Origin: Microglena sp. YARC
Lineage: Eukaryota > Chlorophyta > Chlorophyceae > Chlamydomonadales > Chlamydomonadaceae
Direction of reading: 5' to 3'
DNA: 64,000 bases
Assembly (NCBI GenBank): GCA_022414725.1
Contig: CM039467.1
Coordinates: 13,427,037 to 13,491,036 of the forward strand
Numbering within the stretch: position 1 is the stretch's first letter; each line of letters opens with the position of its first letter. The notes below the pieces were generated by a model. That model searched no databases and was not told the origin of the DNA. It saw only the letters and a program-made list of their open reading frames with translations. This document shows positions 19,501 through 32,369 of the stretch, in pieces. The translations under genes and the position numbers were made by a program.

Positions 19501-22500
19501 TTCTCAAGCATTAAAACACCTTAACCTGCTGCGGCTGCTGTTGCCTGTTGGCCCCCCAAACCTGGTCTTTCAACATTTAAAAACCTTTACTTGCTGCGGC
19601 TGGTGTTGGCCTGTTGCCCCCCTGAACCTGGGTCTTTCTCAAGCATTTAAACCTTACCTGCTGCGGCTGGTGTTGGACTCGTTGCCCCCCCCCAAACCTG
19701 GGGTCTTCTAAAGCATTGAAAAAACCTTAACCTGCTGCGGCTGTTGTTGGCCTGTTGGCCCCCTGAACCTGGTCTTCTCAAGCATTTTAAAACCTTTACC
19801 GCTGCGGTCTGGTGTTGAGCCTGTTCCCCCCCTAATAACTTGGTCTTCTAAGCATTGAAAAAACCTTACCTGCGTGCGGCGCTGTGTGGCCTGTTGCCCC
19901 CCCTGAACCTGGGTCTTCTCAAGCATTAAAAAACCTTTACCTGCTGCGGCTGCTGTTGGCCTGTTGCCCCCCCTAAACCTGGGTCTTCTAAAGCATTAAA
20001 AACAAAAAACCTAACTTAACCTCTGCTGCTCGTTGGCCCCCCAACTGTTTCTCAAGCATTAAAACATTTACCTGCTGGGCAGCAGCTGCTGTTGTTTGGG
20101 GCCCCTGCTCAGCCCCCCCTGAACTGGGCCTTCTTAAGCATACCCAGCAGAGCCTGGAGCGTTGTTGTTGCCTTGCTTCTTGCCAGCAGGTGAAGGGGGG
20201 CTCCCCATTCAGGGGGGCGCCCCCCCTCTGGGCTTGGGTGCTGCAATGTGCTTCTCTAGCTCCTCGAGGGAGAGGACCTTGTCCCCCCCACCTTGGCCGG
20301 CGACCAGTGGGCTTGGACAGGGGGCGTGGCCTGACATGGGTGGAGGGTTGGTTGGGGTGTGAAGGTTGGTCGAGGTGCTTAGCCAGCTCCAAGAGGGAGA
20401 GGACCTTGCCCCCACCTTGGGCAGCGACCATGGGCTTGACAGGGGAGGGGGGGGCTACATGGGGGGGGGGCTGGTTGGGGTGAAGACGTAAGGTCGTGGG
20501 TATGATGGTGTGTGATAGTTTGTGTTGGGCTTGGGGGTTGCTTATGTGCTCCTCCAGCTCCTTGAGGGAGAGGACCTTCCCCACCTTGGCCGTCGACCTG
20601 AACTTGAACGATGGGCGGGTGGGGTGGGGGGGGCTGACTTAGGGTGAAGGTTGAGGGTTTGGTTGGGGGTTGAAGGTTGGTCGAGGTGAAGAGGTGGGAT
20701 TGTTGGTGGAGGTGAGGGGAGGATGGCGGTGAGGTGAAGGGGGTGGATGGTTGGTTCGAGATATGATGGGGTGGGATGGTGGGATAAGGTTAGTGCAGTG
20801 TTGTGGTTGGGTGCTGTTATTATGTGCTTCTCCAGCTCTCTTGAGGGCTGACAGACGAGAAACGGGGGCCAACATGAGTTTGGGTGGCGATTGCCAGGGT
20901 AGGCTGGGCTGGGGTCAGGCTGGGCTGGGAATAGGCTGGGATAGGACGACGGTAGGGTGGGCTGGGATACGGACTAGTGATGGGATAGCAGGATGATGGT
21001 GGAGGGCTCACTCGGTTAAGGTAGGGTGGGCTGGGATAGGTCAGATGATTGGGTAGGTTTGGCTTGGCGGTAGAGGGTGCTGGGATTAGGGATAGGCTAC
21101 GATCTGGAGTATAGGAACGAGATGGGTAGGATGGCTGGGGTAGGGTGGCTGGAAGATAGGCTGGGGATAGGAGAGATGGGCGTACGATGGGCTGGGGTAG
21201 TGGCTGGGCTGGGATAGCTGATAGGATTGCCCCGATGGAGGTAGGATCGGGGATACTTAGGTCGGGATGGCTGGGGTAGGGTGGCTGCGGTAGGCATGGG
21301 TGCTTGTGGATAGGACGAGATGACGAGATGGGTAGGATGGGGCCGGGGTAGGGTGGGGCTGGGATAGGCTGGGATAGGACGAGCTGGGGTAGGATGGGCT
21401 GGGGTAGGCTGCGGCTGGGATAGCTGCTGGATAAGGACGAGCTGGGGGGTAGGGTGGCTGGATAGGCTGGGATACCAGGAGAAGGGGTCAGGATGGGCTG
21501 GGTAGAGAAGACTGGGAAGGACTGGGATAAGGAACAGAGGGAGTAGGAATGGGCTGGTAGTGGGCTGGAATATGCTGGGATAGGAGGAACAGATGCGGTA
21601 GGATGGCGCTTGGGGGAGGGTGGGCTGTGAGTGTGTGGGATAGGACGGAGGGCGTAGGGCCGAGGCGGGGTAGCCTGTGGCTGGAGTGAGGCTGGGAATA
21701 AGACAAATTGTTGGACTAGATGCTTCGATGGGGCTGTGGCCAGTAGGATTGGTGCTGGGCATGTTAGGGTGGGCTGGTAAGGGTGGGATGGGCTGTGGGT
21801 AGAAATGGGCTGGTAATCGTTGGCTTGGGGTAGTGTTTAGGACGTAGGCCATCGGCAGATGCGCACACGAGATTGGGTCGTAGGATGGGCTGGGTAGTCC
21901 GACATGGCTTGCCTGGGACGCGTGAGTTGGGTGGCCAGCTGCGGATACTTGCCTGCCCCTGGGATAGGCAAGGGAGATAGTATATTAGGTTCTCATCGGG
22001 TATCAGGATGGGCTGGGGTAGGGTGGGCCTGGAATAGGCTGGGCATATGGAACACCGGATCGGGGTAGGATGTACAATACGGCTGAGGTCAGACCGCAGT
22101 AGGATGGGCTGCGGATAGGCTGGGATACTCGCGACGAGATGGAAGATTAACGGCAACGAGTTTTAATGAGTAGGATGGGCTGGGAAGGGTGGGCTGGGAT
22201 AGGCTGGGATAGGACGTACATCAAGATTTAAGATGGGCTAGGGTCTGAACCGGGTAGGATGGGCTGGGGTAGGGTGGGCTGGGATAGGCTGGGATAGGAC
22301 GAGATGGGCGGGGTCTGGGGTGAGGCTGGGCTGGGATAGGCTGGGATACGGACGAGAATGGGGTAGGATGGGCTGGAGGTCTGGGGTAGGAACTTCCATA
22401 CCGGTTTGGGCTCTGGGGATAGGATGGGCTGGGGGTAGGGTGGGCTGGGGTAGGATGCTGGGTAGGGTGGGCTGGGTAGGGTGGGTGGGATAGGCTGGGA

Positions 22501-25500
22501 TAGGACAAGATGGGGTAGGATGGGCTGGGGTAGGTGGTGCTGGTATAGGCTGGGATAGACGAGATGATGAGTAGGATGGGCTGGGGTAGGGTGGGCATGG
22601 GTAGGCTGGATAGGTTCGAGATGGGGTAGGATGGGCTGGGGTAGGGTGGGCTGGAATAGGCTGGGTTAGGACGAAGATGGGGTAGGATGGGCTGGGGTAG
22701 GGTGGGCTGGGATAGGCTGGGATAGGACGAGATGGGGTAGGATGGGGTTGGGGTAGGGTGGGCTGGATAGGCTGGGGATAGAGACGAGATTGGGTAGGAT
22801 GGGCTGGGGTAGGGTGGCTGGGGTAGGGATGGGCTGGGTAGGTGGGCTGGGATAGGCTGGGATAGGACGAGATGGGTAGGACGAATGCTGGGGGTAGATG
22901 GGTAGGATGGGCTGGGGTAGGCTGGCTGGGATGGCCTGGGATTAGGACGAGCTGGGGTAGGATGGGCTGGGGTAGAGGGTGGGCTGGGATAGGCTGGGAT
23001 AGCGTGAGATGGGGTAGGATGGGCTGGGGTAGGTGGGCTGGGAATAGGCTGGGTTAGGACTGGGATCTAGGGTTGGGCGCTGGATAGGACGAGGATGGGG
23101 GTAGATGGGGTAAGGATGGGCTGGGGTAGGGGGCGATAGGACAAGATGGGGTAGGATGGGCTGGGTAGGTGGGCTGGATAGGCTGGATAGGAGAAATCTG
23201 GGGTAGGGGATAGGGCTGGGGTAGGGTGGGCTGGGATTAGGCTAGGACGGATAGGACAGATAGGGTAGGATGGGCTGGGGTAAAGGCTTGCGGCTGCGGA
23301 TAGGCTGGGATAGGAGGGGTAGGAGATGGGCTGGGTAGGCTTGGGATAGGGTTGGGATAGGGGTAGGGGGGATGGGCTGGGGTAGGATGGGCTGGGGTAG
23401 GTGGGCAGGCTGGGCTGGGATAGGCTGGGATGGGCTGGGGTAGGGATGGGCTGGGGTAGAGGTGGCTGGATAGGCTGGGATAGGACGAGAATGGGGTAGG
23501 ATGGCTGGGATGGGGGGTAGGATGGGCTGGGGTAGGGTGGGCTGGGATAGGCTAGGACTGGGGTAGGATGGGCGGTAGGATGGGCTGGTAGGGTGGGTGG
23601 ATAGGCTGGGATAGCGGCTGGGATAGGCTGGGACGAGATGGGGTAGGATGGGCTGGGTAGGATAGGCCGGATAGGCTTGGATAGGAACGAGATGGGTAGG
23701 ATGGGCTGGGGTAGGGTGGGCTGGGATAGGCTGGGATAGGACGAGATGGGGTAGGATGGGCTGGGGTAGGGTGGGCTGGGATAGGCTGGGATAGGACGAG
23801 ATGGGGTAGGATGGGCTGGGATAGGCTGGGCTGGGATAAGGCTGGATAGGACGAGATGGGGTAGGATGGGCTGGGGTAGGGTGGGCTGGGATAGGCTGGG
23901 ATAGGACGAGATGGGGTACGGAGGATGGGCTGGGGTAGGCTGGGCTGGGATACGTCTGGCTGGGAGAAGACGAGAATTGGGTAGGATGGGCTGGCGGTAG
24001 GATGGGCTATGGGGTAGGGTGGGCTGGGGTAGGGGGGGGGGGCTGCTGGGTAGGATGGGCTGGGTAGGGTGGGGCTGGGATAGGCTGGGATAGGACGAGA
24101 TGGGGTATGGGCTGGGATGGGCTGGGGTAGGATGGGCTGGGGTAGGGTGGGCTGGGATAGGCTGGGATAGGAAGAGATGGGGTAGGATGGGCTGGGGTAG
24201 GGTGGGCTGGGATAGGCTTGGATAGGACGAGATGGGGTAGGATGGGCTGGGGTAGGATGGGCTGGGATAGGCTGGGATAGGACGAGATGGGGTATGATGG
24301 CTGGGGTAGGGTGGGCTGGATAGGCTGGGATAGGACGAGATTGGTAGGATGGGCTGGGGTAGGGTGGGCTGGGGTAGGGTGGGCTGGGGTAGGGTGGGCT
24401 GGGGTATGATTGGCTGGGGTAGGCTGGGCTGGGATAGGCTGGGATAGGACGAGATGGGGTAGGATGGGCTGGGGTAGGATGGTCTGGGGTAGGATGGTCT
24501 GGGTAGGATGGGCTGGGGTTAGGGTGGGCTGGGATAGGCTGGATAGGACGAGATGGGGCAGGATGGGATAGGGTAGGAATGGGATGGGGTAGGATGGTCT
24601 GGGGTAGGATGGGCTGGGGTAGGGTGGGCTGGGATAGGCTGGGATAGGACGAGATGGGGTAGGGTGCGCTGGGGTAGGATGGGCTGGGGTAGGGTGGGCT
24701 GGGATAGGCTGGGATAGGACGAGATGGAGTAGGATGGGCTGGGGTAGGGTGGGCTGGGATAGGCTTGGATAGGTCGAGATGGGGTAGGATGGGATAGGTT
24801 AGGATGGGATGGGGTGAGTAAGTTTGGGTGTCCTTGAGATTGCGCTTGATTTGGTTGGAAGTTGAGTCAGTGACCTGAGGTAGTCGAAGCTGATTTGGTG
24901 CCCAGAGTACCAGTTTTCTTCACAGCCATTCAGCGGATGATTTGGATTTGAATTTTAAAAACACTTTGTGTTCGGTAGTTAGTACCTCAAACCTGACATT
25001 TTGGCCCAAGAACCGAGAATTCTGAGAAACGTCGAAAATTGTGTCTGAAAAAGTGGGGGTACAAACTACGAGACCGAAATCCATATCATCTGCTGAATTG
25101 CTTGAAGGTGTTGCTTGTAGCACAAGCGCTACATGAAGAGCCTTGCTGTTTTAGGGGTGCTCTGATACAGTTCTTTGGGGTGCCTTTGGGGTGCCTTTGG
25201 GGGGCAAAAAGCTGTTAGTAGTAGCTCCCCAAAGAATACTAGGAGCACCATGGTGCTAAATACCGACACTGGTTCATTTTTGGCGGAGTCCCCCCTTCTG
25301 GGCGGCGGGTGCCCCAAGGGCAGCCCTGTTGCAGTTTGACGGACGGTTTAACCACAAGAAATTCTGGCCCTAACTGGCCCTGCTGTAAACCCTGGCTTCG
25401 GTCTGCTGCACTAGATACTGGTGCCACCTGTTGCTCCGATAGCAAACGCTCTCCGCCAATTTTCCACGTTGCTTGCAACGCGCCTAGGACTTGTCTTACA

Positions 25501-28500
25501 AAAAAGCCTACAGAGCACATGGGTCTACAGGCGCGTACTCAACATCCACAAGCTTACAATTGTACTCATATAATACAAGCTGTACATTAAGTATGTAGCT
25601 CAAAAATATAAAATGGAAGCCGAGGGGGGGGGGAGGGGGGGGGGCAAGAAATAAAGTTGTCAGACCGCATGTTCGGATATCTCGGCCCCCCTGGGTGTAT
25701 CAACATGATTTCGATGGTATCGGTATGTGCTTGCGGTTCTCTATCCATATCGAAGATGCGGTTCGAAATATTCCCCCCCCTCCCCCCCCCCCTCAACGGA
25801 AGCTATGGATTAAGTATGTGGCCCAAATATGCAGCTGAATTCACTTACCCATGGCACCAGGATGTCCAGAGGCTGCTGCCTGCGCCAGTGCTTGGAAGCT
25901 CATCTTGACACCTTGCACAGGAGGAATCATACCTGGGGGTGGGCCACGTGGGAGTGGATTAGCATGCATGTGGCTTGGCTTGACACGGTTACATCGGACA
26001 GTGAATACTTATCAGTGATCATACCATGTGGGAATGGACCAGCATGCATGTGGCTTGGCTTGACACAGTTACATTAAACAGTGGATACTGATCAGTGATC
26101 ATACCATGTGGGAGTGGACCAGCAGCCATGTGGCTTGGCTTGACACGGTTACATTGGACAGTGGATACTAATCAGTGATCAAACCATGTGGGAGTGGCCC
26201 AGCAAGAATGTGGCTTGGCTTAACACGGTTACATTGGATAGTGGATACTAATCAGTGATAGTACCATGTGGGAGTGGCCCAGCAAGAATGTGGCTTGGCT
26301 TGATACGCTCACACTGTACAGTGGACACTGATCAGTGATCATACCATGCGGGAGTAGACCAGCAAGCACGTGGCTTGGCTTGACACGGTAACATTGGACA
26401 GTGGATACTAATCAGTGATCATACCATGCGGGAGTAGACCAGCAAGCATGTGGCTTGGCTTGATACGCTCACACTGGACAGTGGATACTAATCAGTGATC
26501 ATACCATTTGGGAGTGGATTAGCACACATGTGGCGTGGCTTGACACAGTCACATCAGACAGTGGATACTTATCAGTGGTCATACCATGTGGGAGTGGATC
26601 AGCATGCAGATGGCTTGGCTTGATACGCTCACACTGGACAGTGGATACTTATAAGTGATCATACCATGTGGGAGTGGACCAGCAGCCATGTGACTTGGCT
26701 TGACTCAGTCAAATCGGACAGTGGACGCTAAGCAGTGATCATACCATGAGGGAGTGGACCAGCATGCCTGTGGCTTGGCTTGTTTTGTGTGTGTTTTCTT
26801 GTTATTGTTGTTGTGGTGGTGGCGGTGCTAGTGGTGGTTGGGGTGTGTTTGTGTGGATCAGTGGGTGGGTGGGGGTGATGGTGGTGGGGGGGGGTCACCC
26901 ATGGTGGGTGACGGTTACTGCCTTGTTTTGCATGTTATTCTTGTTACTCATGTTGCGGTGGTGGTGTAAGTGGAGGGTGTGGTATGTATGTGTGGGTCAG
27001 TGGGTGGGTGGGGGGTGGGGGGTCACTCATGGCGCGAACTCACGATACACAAATAATGCCCTCATTCCAAGGCCCTTCCCACAAACAGTGCTCAATATGT
27101 GGATGCCATACCTGGGGGTGGGCCTGTCTGCCTCTGATGTGCAGGTTTCGCCTCAAATTCATGATCAATGAGGTCATCCAAGTTTAGCTCTTCGTGGCCA
27201 AAGATGTTGGTGGTTGAGTTGACAGGCTGCAAGGTTAGGAGGACCATGGGGTTGTTGGTGGTTGGTTGGTGGTTGGGGGGGGTGATGTGTGGCTCCAAAG
27301 GGTAGGCAGGACCATGGGTGGTTGGTGGTTGGTTTGTGGGGGGTGGCGGCAAGAGTAGGAGGGTCATGGGGCAGGGGAGGATAGATATTGGAGTTGGGGG
27401 AGATGGAGGATGAGGACTTATAAGATGGGATAGGATGGATGGGATGGGATGGGATGGGATAGGATTGGATGGGGTTGGATAGGATTGGATGGGATTGGAT
27501 AGGATGGGATGGGATTGGTGGGGTGGGGTGGGATAGGTCGGGTGAATGGGATGGGAGGGAATGGGTGGGGTAAGATACACAGGCAGGCAGTTGACAAGCC
27601 AGTTAGACAGGCAGGCAGGCAGACAGGCAGACTGACAGGCAGTTTCCCTGCCAACAGGTGGGCAGCTAAGACCTACCCATCCCACCCACCCATCACCCAG
27701 ATAACCCACCCAACAGCAGACAAGACCAACCTGCTTCGCTTTTGCTGCCGCCATTTCCTCCCTCATCTTAAGCCTCTCAGTTTCCATCTCTGCTGCTGTC
27801 ATACGCTGAGGCGCGTCCCTGCGCCCACCTTGTCCGCCTTGTCCACCTTGTCGCTTATCTCCGCCGTCGTCTCGATGGGCATCCACACGCATACCATGGC
27901 CGTCTGCGTGTGGGATGTGGACAGTTTGTTGGTGGCATGTGTGGGATGTGGACATTTGGGTGATGGCGTGGGGAATGGTAATGGTGTGGGGGATGTGGAC
28001 CCTGAGTTCACTGTGTCCCTTATCTCCGCCATAGCCATCGTCCTGATGAGCATCCATGCGCATACCATGACCGTCTGCGTGGGGGACGTGGACAGTTTGT
28101 TAGGGGCACGTGGGGGATGTGGATATTTGGGCGCTGGCGTGGGGAATGGAGTTGGTGTGGGGGATATGGACATTTGGGTGTTGGCGTGGGGAATAGCATT
28201 GGTGTGGGGGGTGTGGACATTTGGGTGTTGGCGCTCTCCGTATCCATGTTAAATCATTTACACAACTTGTGTATAAAAATAACGTGGGCAAGACATTAAA
28301 GCCAAGCTCATAGTGTGTAGTGAATAGCCACTAAATGGAGCACAAACTAACTTGCAAGGTACCCCGGGTTGCCTTTTTCTCCCTGCATCCATTTAAGAAA
28401 ATTAAACATTTGAATTTAAATCGGACGTGTGCAAGACATCAAAATATGTACATGTGATGCTGGTTTCATGACGTGTTAAGCTCATAGAGTGTAGTGAATA

Positions 28501-30652
28501 GCCACTAATGGAGGCATGACTCACTTGCAAGGTACCCGGGTTGCATTTTCCACCCCTTATCCACTTAAGAAGATTAAAAAATGGAATATAAATCAAACGT
28601 GTGCAAGACATCAAAATATGTACGTTTTGTGTCATATGTACGTTGTTGTGTGTGTGTGTCATAGTGTGTAAAGAATAGCCACTAATGGAGGCAAGACTCA
28701 CTTGCAGGGTCCCTTGGTCGCGTTTTTCTGCCCGTATCCATCAAAAAAAATTAAACATTTGAATTTAAACCACACATGTGCAAGACATCAAAATATGTAC
28801 GTTTTATGCTGGTTTTGTGACAGGCTAAGTTCGTAGTGTGTGGTGAGTAGCCACTAATGGAGGCACGACTCACTTGCAGGGTCCCCGGGTCACGTTTTTC
28901 TAATAATAATCATAATGGAGTCACGTTTTTCTGCCCGTATCCATCGAAGAAAAAATTACAAACTTGTGCATAAATAAATAAAAACTAGTAAGACCTGGGG
29001 GGGGGGGGGGGGGGGGGCAATTTCAAACTAAAAAGACCACATTGTCTAATTGTGTAGCTCGGAGAGAGCATCAGTAATCAGGTCTTATTTCATAATTTGG
29101 GCAAGTAGAACGGGCTTCCTAAGTTAGTGGGTGTTGGTGGGTGTTGAGCGCAAAACTGACATTATTAAATATCAGTAATTTTCAGGAACTAATTTTCTAG
29201 CCCTCAGAATGACGTGGGAGTGAAACTGGGGTGTTCCTTTACAAAATACTAATAAATATATATATATATAAAGAAATCATGGTCGTGGTGGTCGCGGTGG
29301 TCGCGGTGGTCGTTGGTGGTCGTCGTGGTGGTGTCATCATCGCGTGCCCACGTGCGAAGAGTAACCGACTTGCAACCAACTTTTCGTTCACCCAACTAGC
29401 AACTCCCCGCCTAGCGGACTTTTCAAACACCAAAACTGCAGATTCGCTAAGCTAAGCGCGCGCGCTCATAGCAAGTCCACAATTGCCTCCGATACTATGA
29501 CGGCAAGACATTTAGAATCAGAAGATCCTCTCCTCGGAGGTCACCAGCCGACCCTCATATGGCTTGGCATGGCGCTCGGAATAATGGCTTTCAGTTCTTC
29601 ACGGATAATGCGACCATGATGCATGGCAACGGTCCTAATGGACAGGAGGGCCCGCAAAAACGCCAGCCAGCGCTCAAAGCGAGCTTGCCAGAGCAAGGAA
29701 GACAGGGAAATAGCCAACAAGCGTCGACGTGATGCCCGCGCTGCCCGATCCGAGGAGCTACGTCATGCTGGTAATCTCGCAAGGAGTCAAGAACGAGCTA
29801 CCGTGCCTGAGGAGGAACACGAAGCTGGTAACCAATCCAGGCGCTAAGACGATGCTGCCCAGCCTGAGGAATTATGTCAGGATCATAATCAAGCCAGACC
29901 TTCATATCGTGATGCTTTTTTTCTCCGTCTGCGAGCGTTGCCACCATTCATCTCACGCATGCGCAATTTTGCCATGCCACCGCATCACATTCGTAGTGAT
30001 TGGTATCCAGTTGCGATTAATTACCTTTGTTCAGATCGCCATGGCCATTCCGTCCCCCTGGACACTCTCGCGCTTGCCACGATCATCCCATCTTTGCAAG
30101 CTCTTTTCGTTGTATAGAATATGAAGTACGTTGCTGCGATTTTTGCTGTTCTGAGTTGATCGAGTCTCGACTGGGGCACTGTACGAGAAGACGAAGCTGC
30201 AGGTTTGTAGCCATGCAATTGCACCGGTCCGGTGTTCTCAAGGCGATCGGAATCTGAGCGACTGAGCGCTCGCAATGTTGGTAGGTTCGAAGCACAGCGG
30301 TTCCCTCTTTCTGCACGATTGATTCCCACAGGGTGAAGTGTAGGGTACGAGGTAGGGAGAAGAAGATTGTGTGTGCGTGTTGGTGGTTGGGGGAAGGGGG
30401 TGGTGGGGGGTAAGGTGAGAGAAAGAGAGTGCTTGTGGATGGGGTGGGTGAGGGGTAGGGAGAGGTCAGAATGGGGGGGAGGGGGGGATGGTATGTGTGT
30501 ATGACAGGGTGGGAGGCCCACCTGAAGCAGAAGGGGAATAGGTGGGGAGAAAGAAGTGTGTGTGCGGGGGGGGGGGGGGGGGGGGGGGAGAGGCAGGGGA
30601 GCGTCGAGCAAGGGCTGAGATCGCTGATTTCTTGACTGTGTGTAAGGGAGGG

Positions 30653-30692
<40 letters not shown>

Positions 30693-30804
30693 TACAAGGG
30701 CGTTACCCGTTATGTAACCCAAACCAGACTAGGACCCATGGCCTGGGTGGGGGGTGGCCACCGGCCACACGGGCTACCGTACTAGTTTATATATATATAT
30801 ATAA

Positions 30805-30843
<39 letters not shown>

Positions 30844-32217
30844 CTATATATATAAAGAAATCATGGCGGTCGTGGTCGTGGTGTCATCGCGTAACCGACT
30901 GAACCAACTTCCCGCCCAGCCAATTCCCGCTTTTATTCCCTCCTGCTTCAACTTCTGCCTGATTCGGCCTCCTGCGAATTCTGCCTTATGCAACCTTCGC
31001 CTCCTGCGTATTCTATCTGTTGCGCATCCCGCCCGATTTCTCCTTTTCCCGCCTGAGTTCATCCACCTGATTTCGGTAGCGCTGCAGTTCGTCTTCCTAC
31101 AAGCTTTTCCCCCTACATCTCTGCAAGACCTTTCCCTTGCGTCAAGAGACCTGTCGCTGCGCACAACGGGGGGTGACGTGGTGAGTCAGCTGACCTGTCA
31201 GAAATGTCCGAATCGCATCCATCCCATGTCACAAACTTGACTGCAAATTCTTCCCACTGCATTGAGAAACATGTCGCTCCGCATTGTGCCACAGCACTTA
31301 CGCATCAAAGTTGACCGAATAAAAAATCTCGCTGAGCATTCTCGCCCTAACTTGACTAAACATCTAAAATCAGCAACTTGACTGCAACTTCTTCCCACTG
31401 CGACGAGAAATATGTCGTCGCTGTGAATTGTGCTATAGCGAGCACGCGGCAAAGTTGAATGGATGAACCTAGCGATGTTTCCAAGTCTCAGATCGAGTTG
31501 ACTTCGGGAGCAGTTGCGGTAAACAGGATTGTTCTTTGGCCGAACTGAATACATGCTCGCTAAGAACAAGCTTTAGTTATGTACAGTTGCGATTGCGCAG
31601 GTTCAGCTTTTTTCAGTGGGTCGACTATTCGATCAACAGCTGAGGGTGGCAGGGAAGCAGGTCCGACGCTTTTAGCGGAGTCGGATGATGCGCAACGTTG
31701 TCGATGCTCTTCGTCCCGTATGCCTTTCAGCTATGGCAAAGCCCACAGCTGAAGTGGAGGGAGGCAGATATGGAGTATCTGTGTGCTGGTGGGTGCGTGT
31801 ACGAGGGAGGGGAGGGATGAGAGTGGGGAGAGGGTGGGGGCTGGTGGGATGGCTGGGGTGGGAAAAAGGGAATAAGGGATGGAGTCAGGAAATATGTCAG
31901 GAAGAGTAAGGGAGTATGTTTGTGGGGGGGGTACATGGTTGGGTGGGGGGTGGGGGTGGGGAGATAACTGGGGGGGGGGGGGGGGGGATAAAAGGGATAT
32001 GCGTCCGTCTTTTTAAGTTGCATGCACTGCAGAGAAAAACCTCTTTGCAACCCAGCCCAAAACAGGTGTGGCCAACGGGAGGGGAGGGGGGAGGGGGCGG
32101 TTAATGGTTTGGTGGTGGTGGTGTGTGAATGAGGGGGGGCTTCAAGTGTTAACGCATTATGTAACCAGCCCCAAATAGGTGTGGCCAAAGGCCAAACGGG
32201 CACCGTACTATGATTGG

Positions 32218-32248
<31 letters not shown>

Positions 32249-32327
32249 TCTTGAGAGTGAGAGTAGGTGAGAGTAGGTGTGGCCACCGGCCACACGGGCT
32301 ACCGTACTAGTATATATATATAAATAA

Positions 32328-32369
<42 letters not shown>

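Noticed and set aside
21097..22598. Long Pro/Ser/Tyr-rich minus-strand ORFs over the G-rich satellite
   Set aside because: They only translate the tandem repeat, change frame with every indel, and have no domain.
27092..28063. A single 323-aa protein across this minus ORF
   Set aside because: The middle is a Pro/Ser repeat reading of a 504-bp intron; clean donor and acceptor at 27731 and 27226 support two exons instead.
30083..30722. Pro-rich minus-strand ORFs in Helitrons (also 31727-32488 and 33113-33811)
   Set aside because: Translations of G-rich low-complexity DNA on the wrong strand; frames are not conserved between the element copies.
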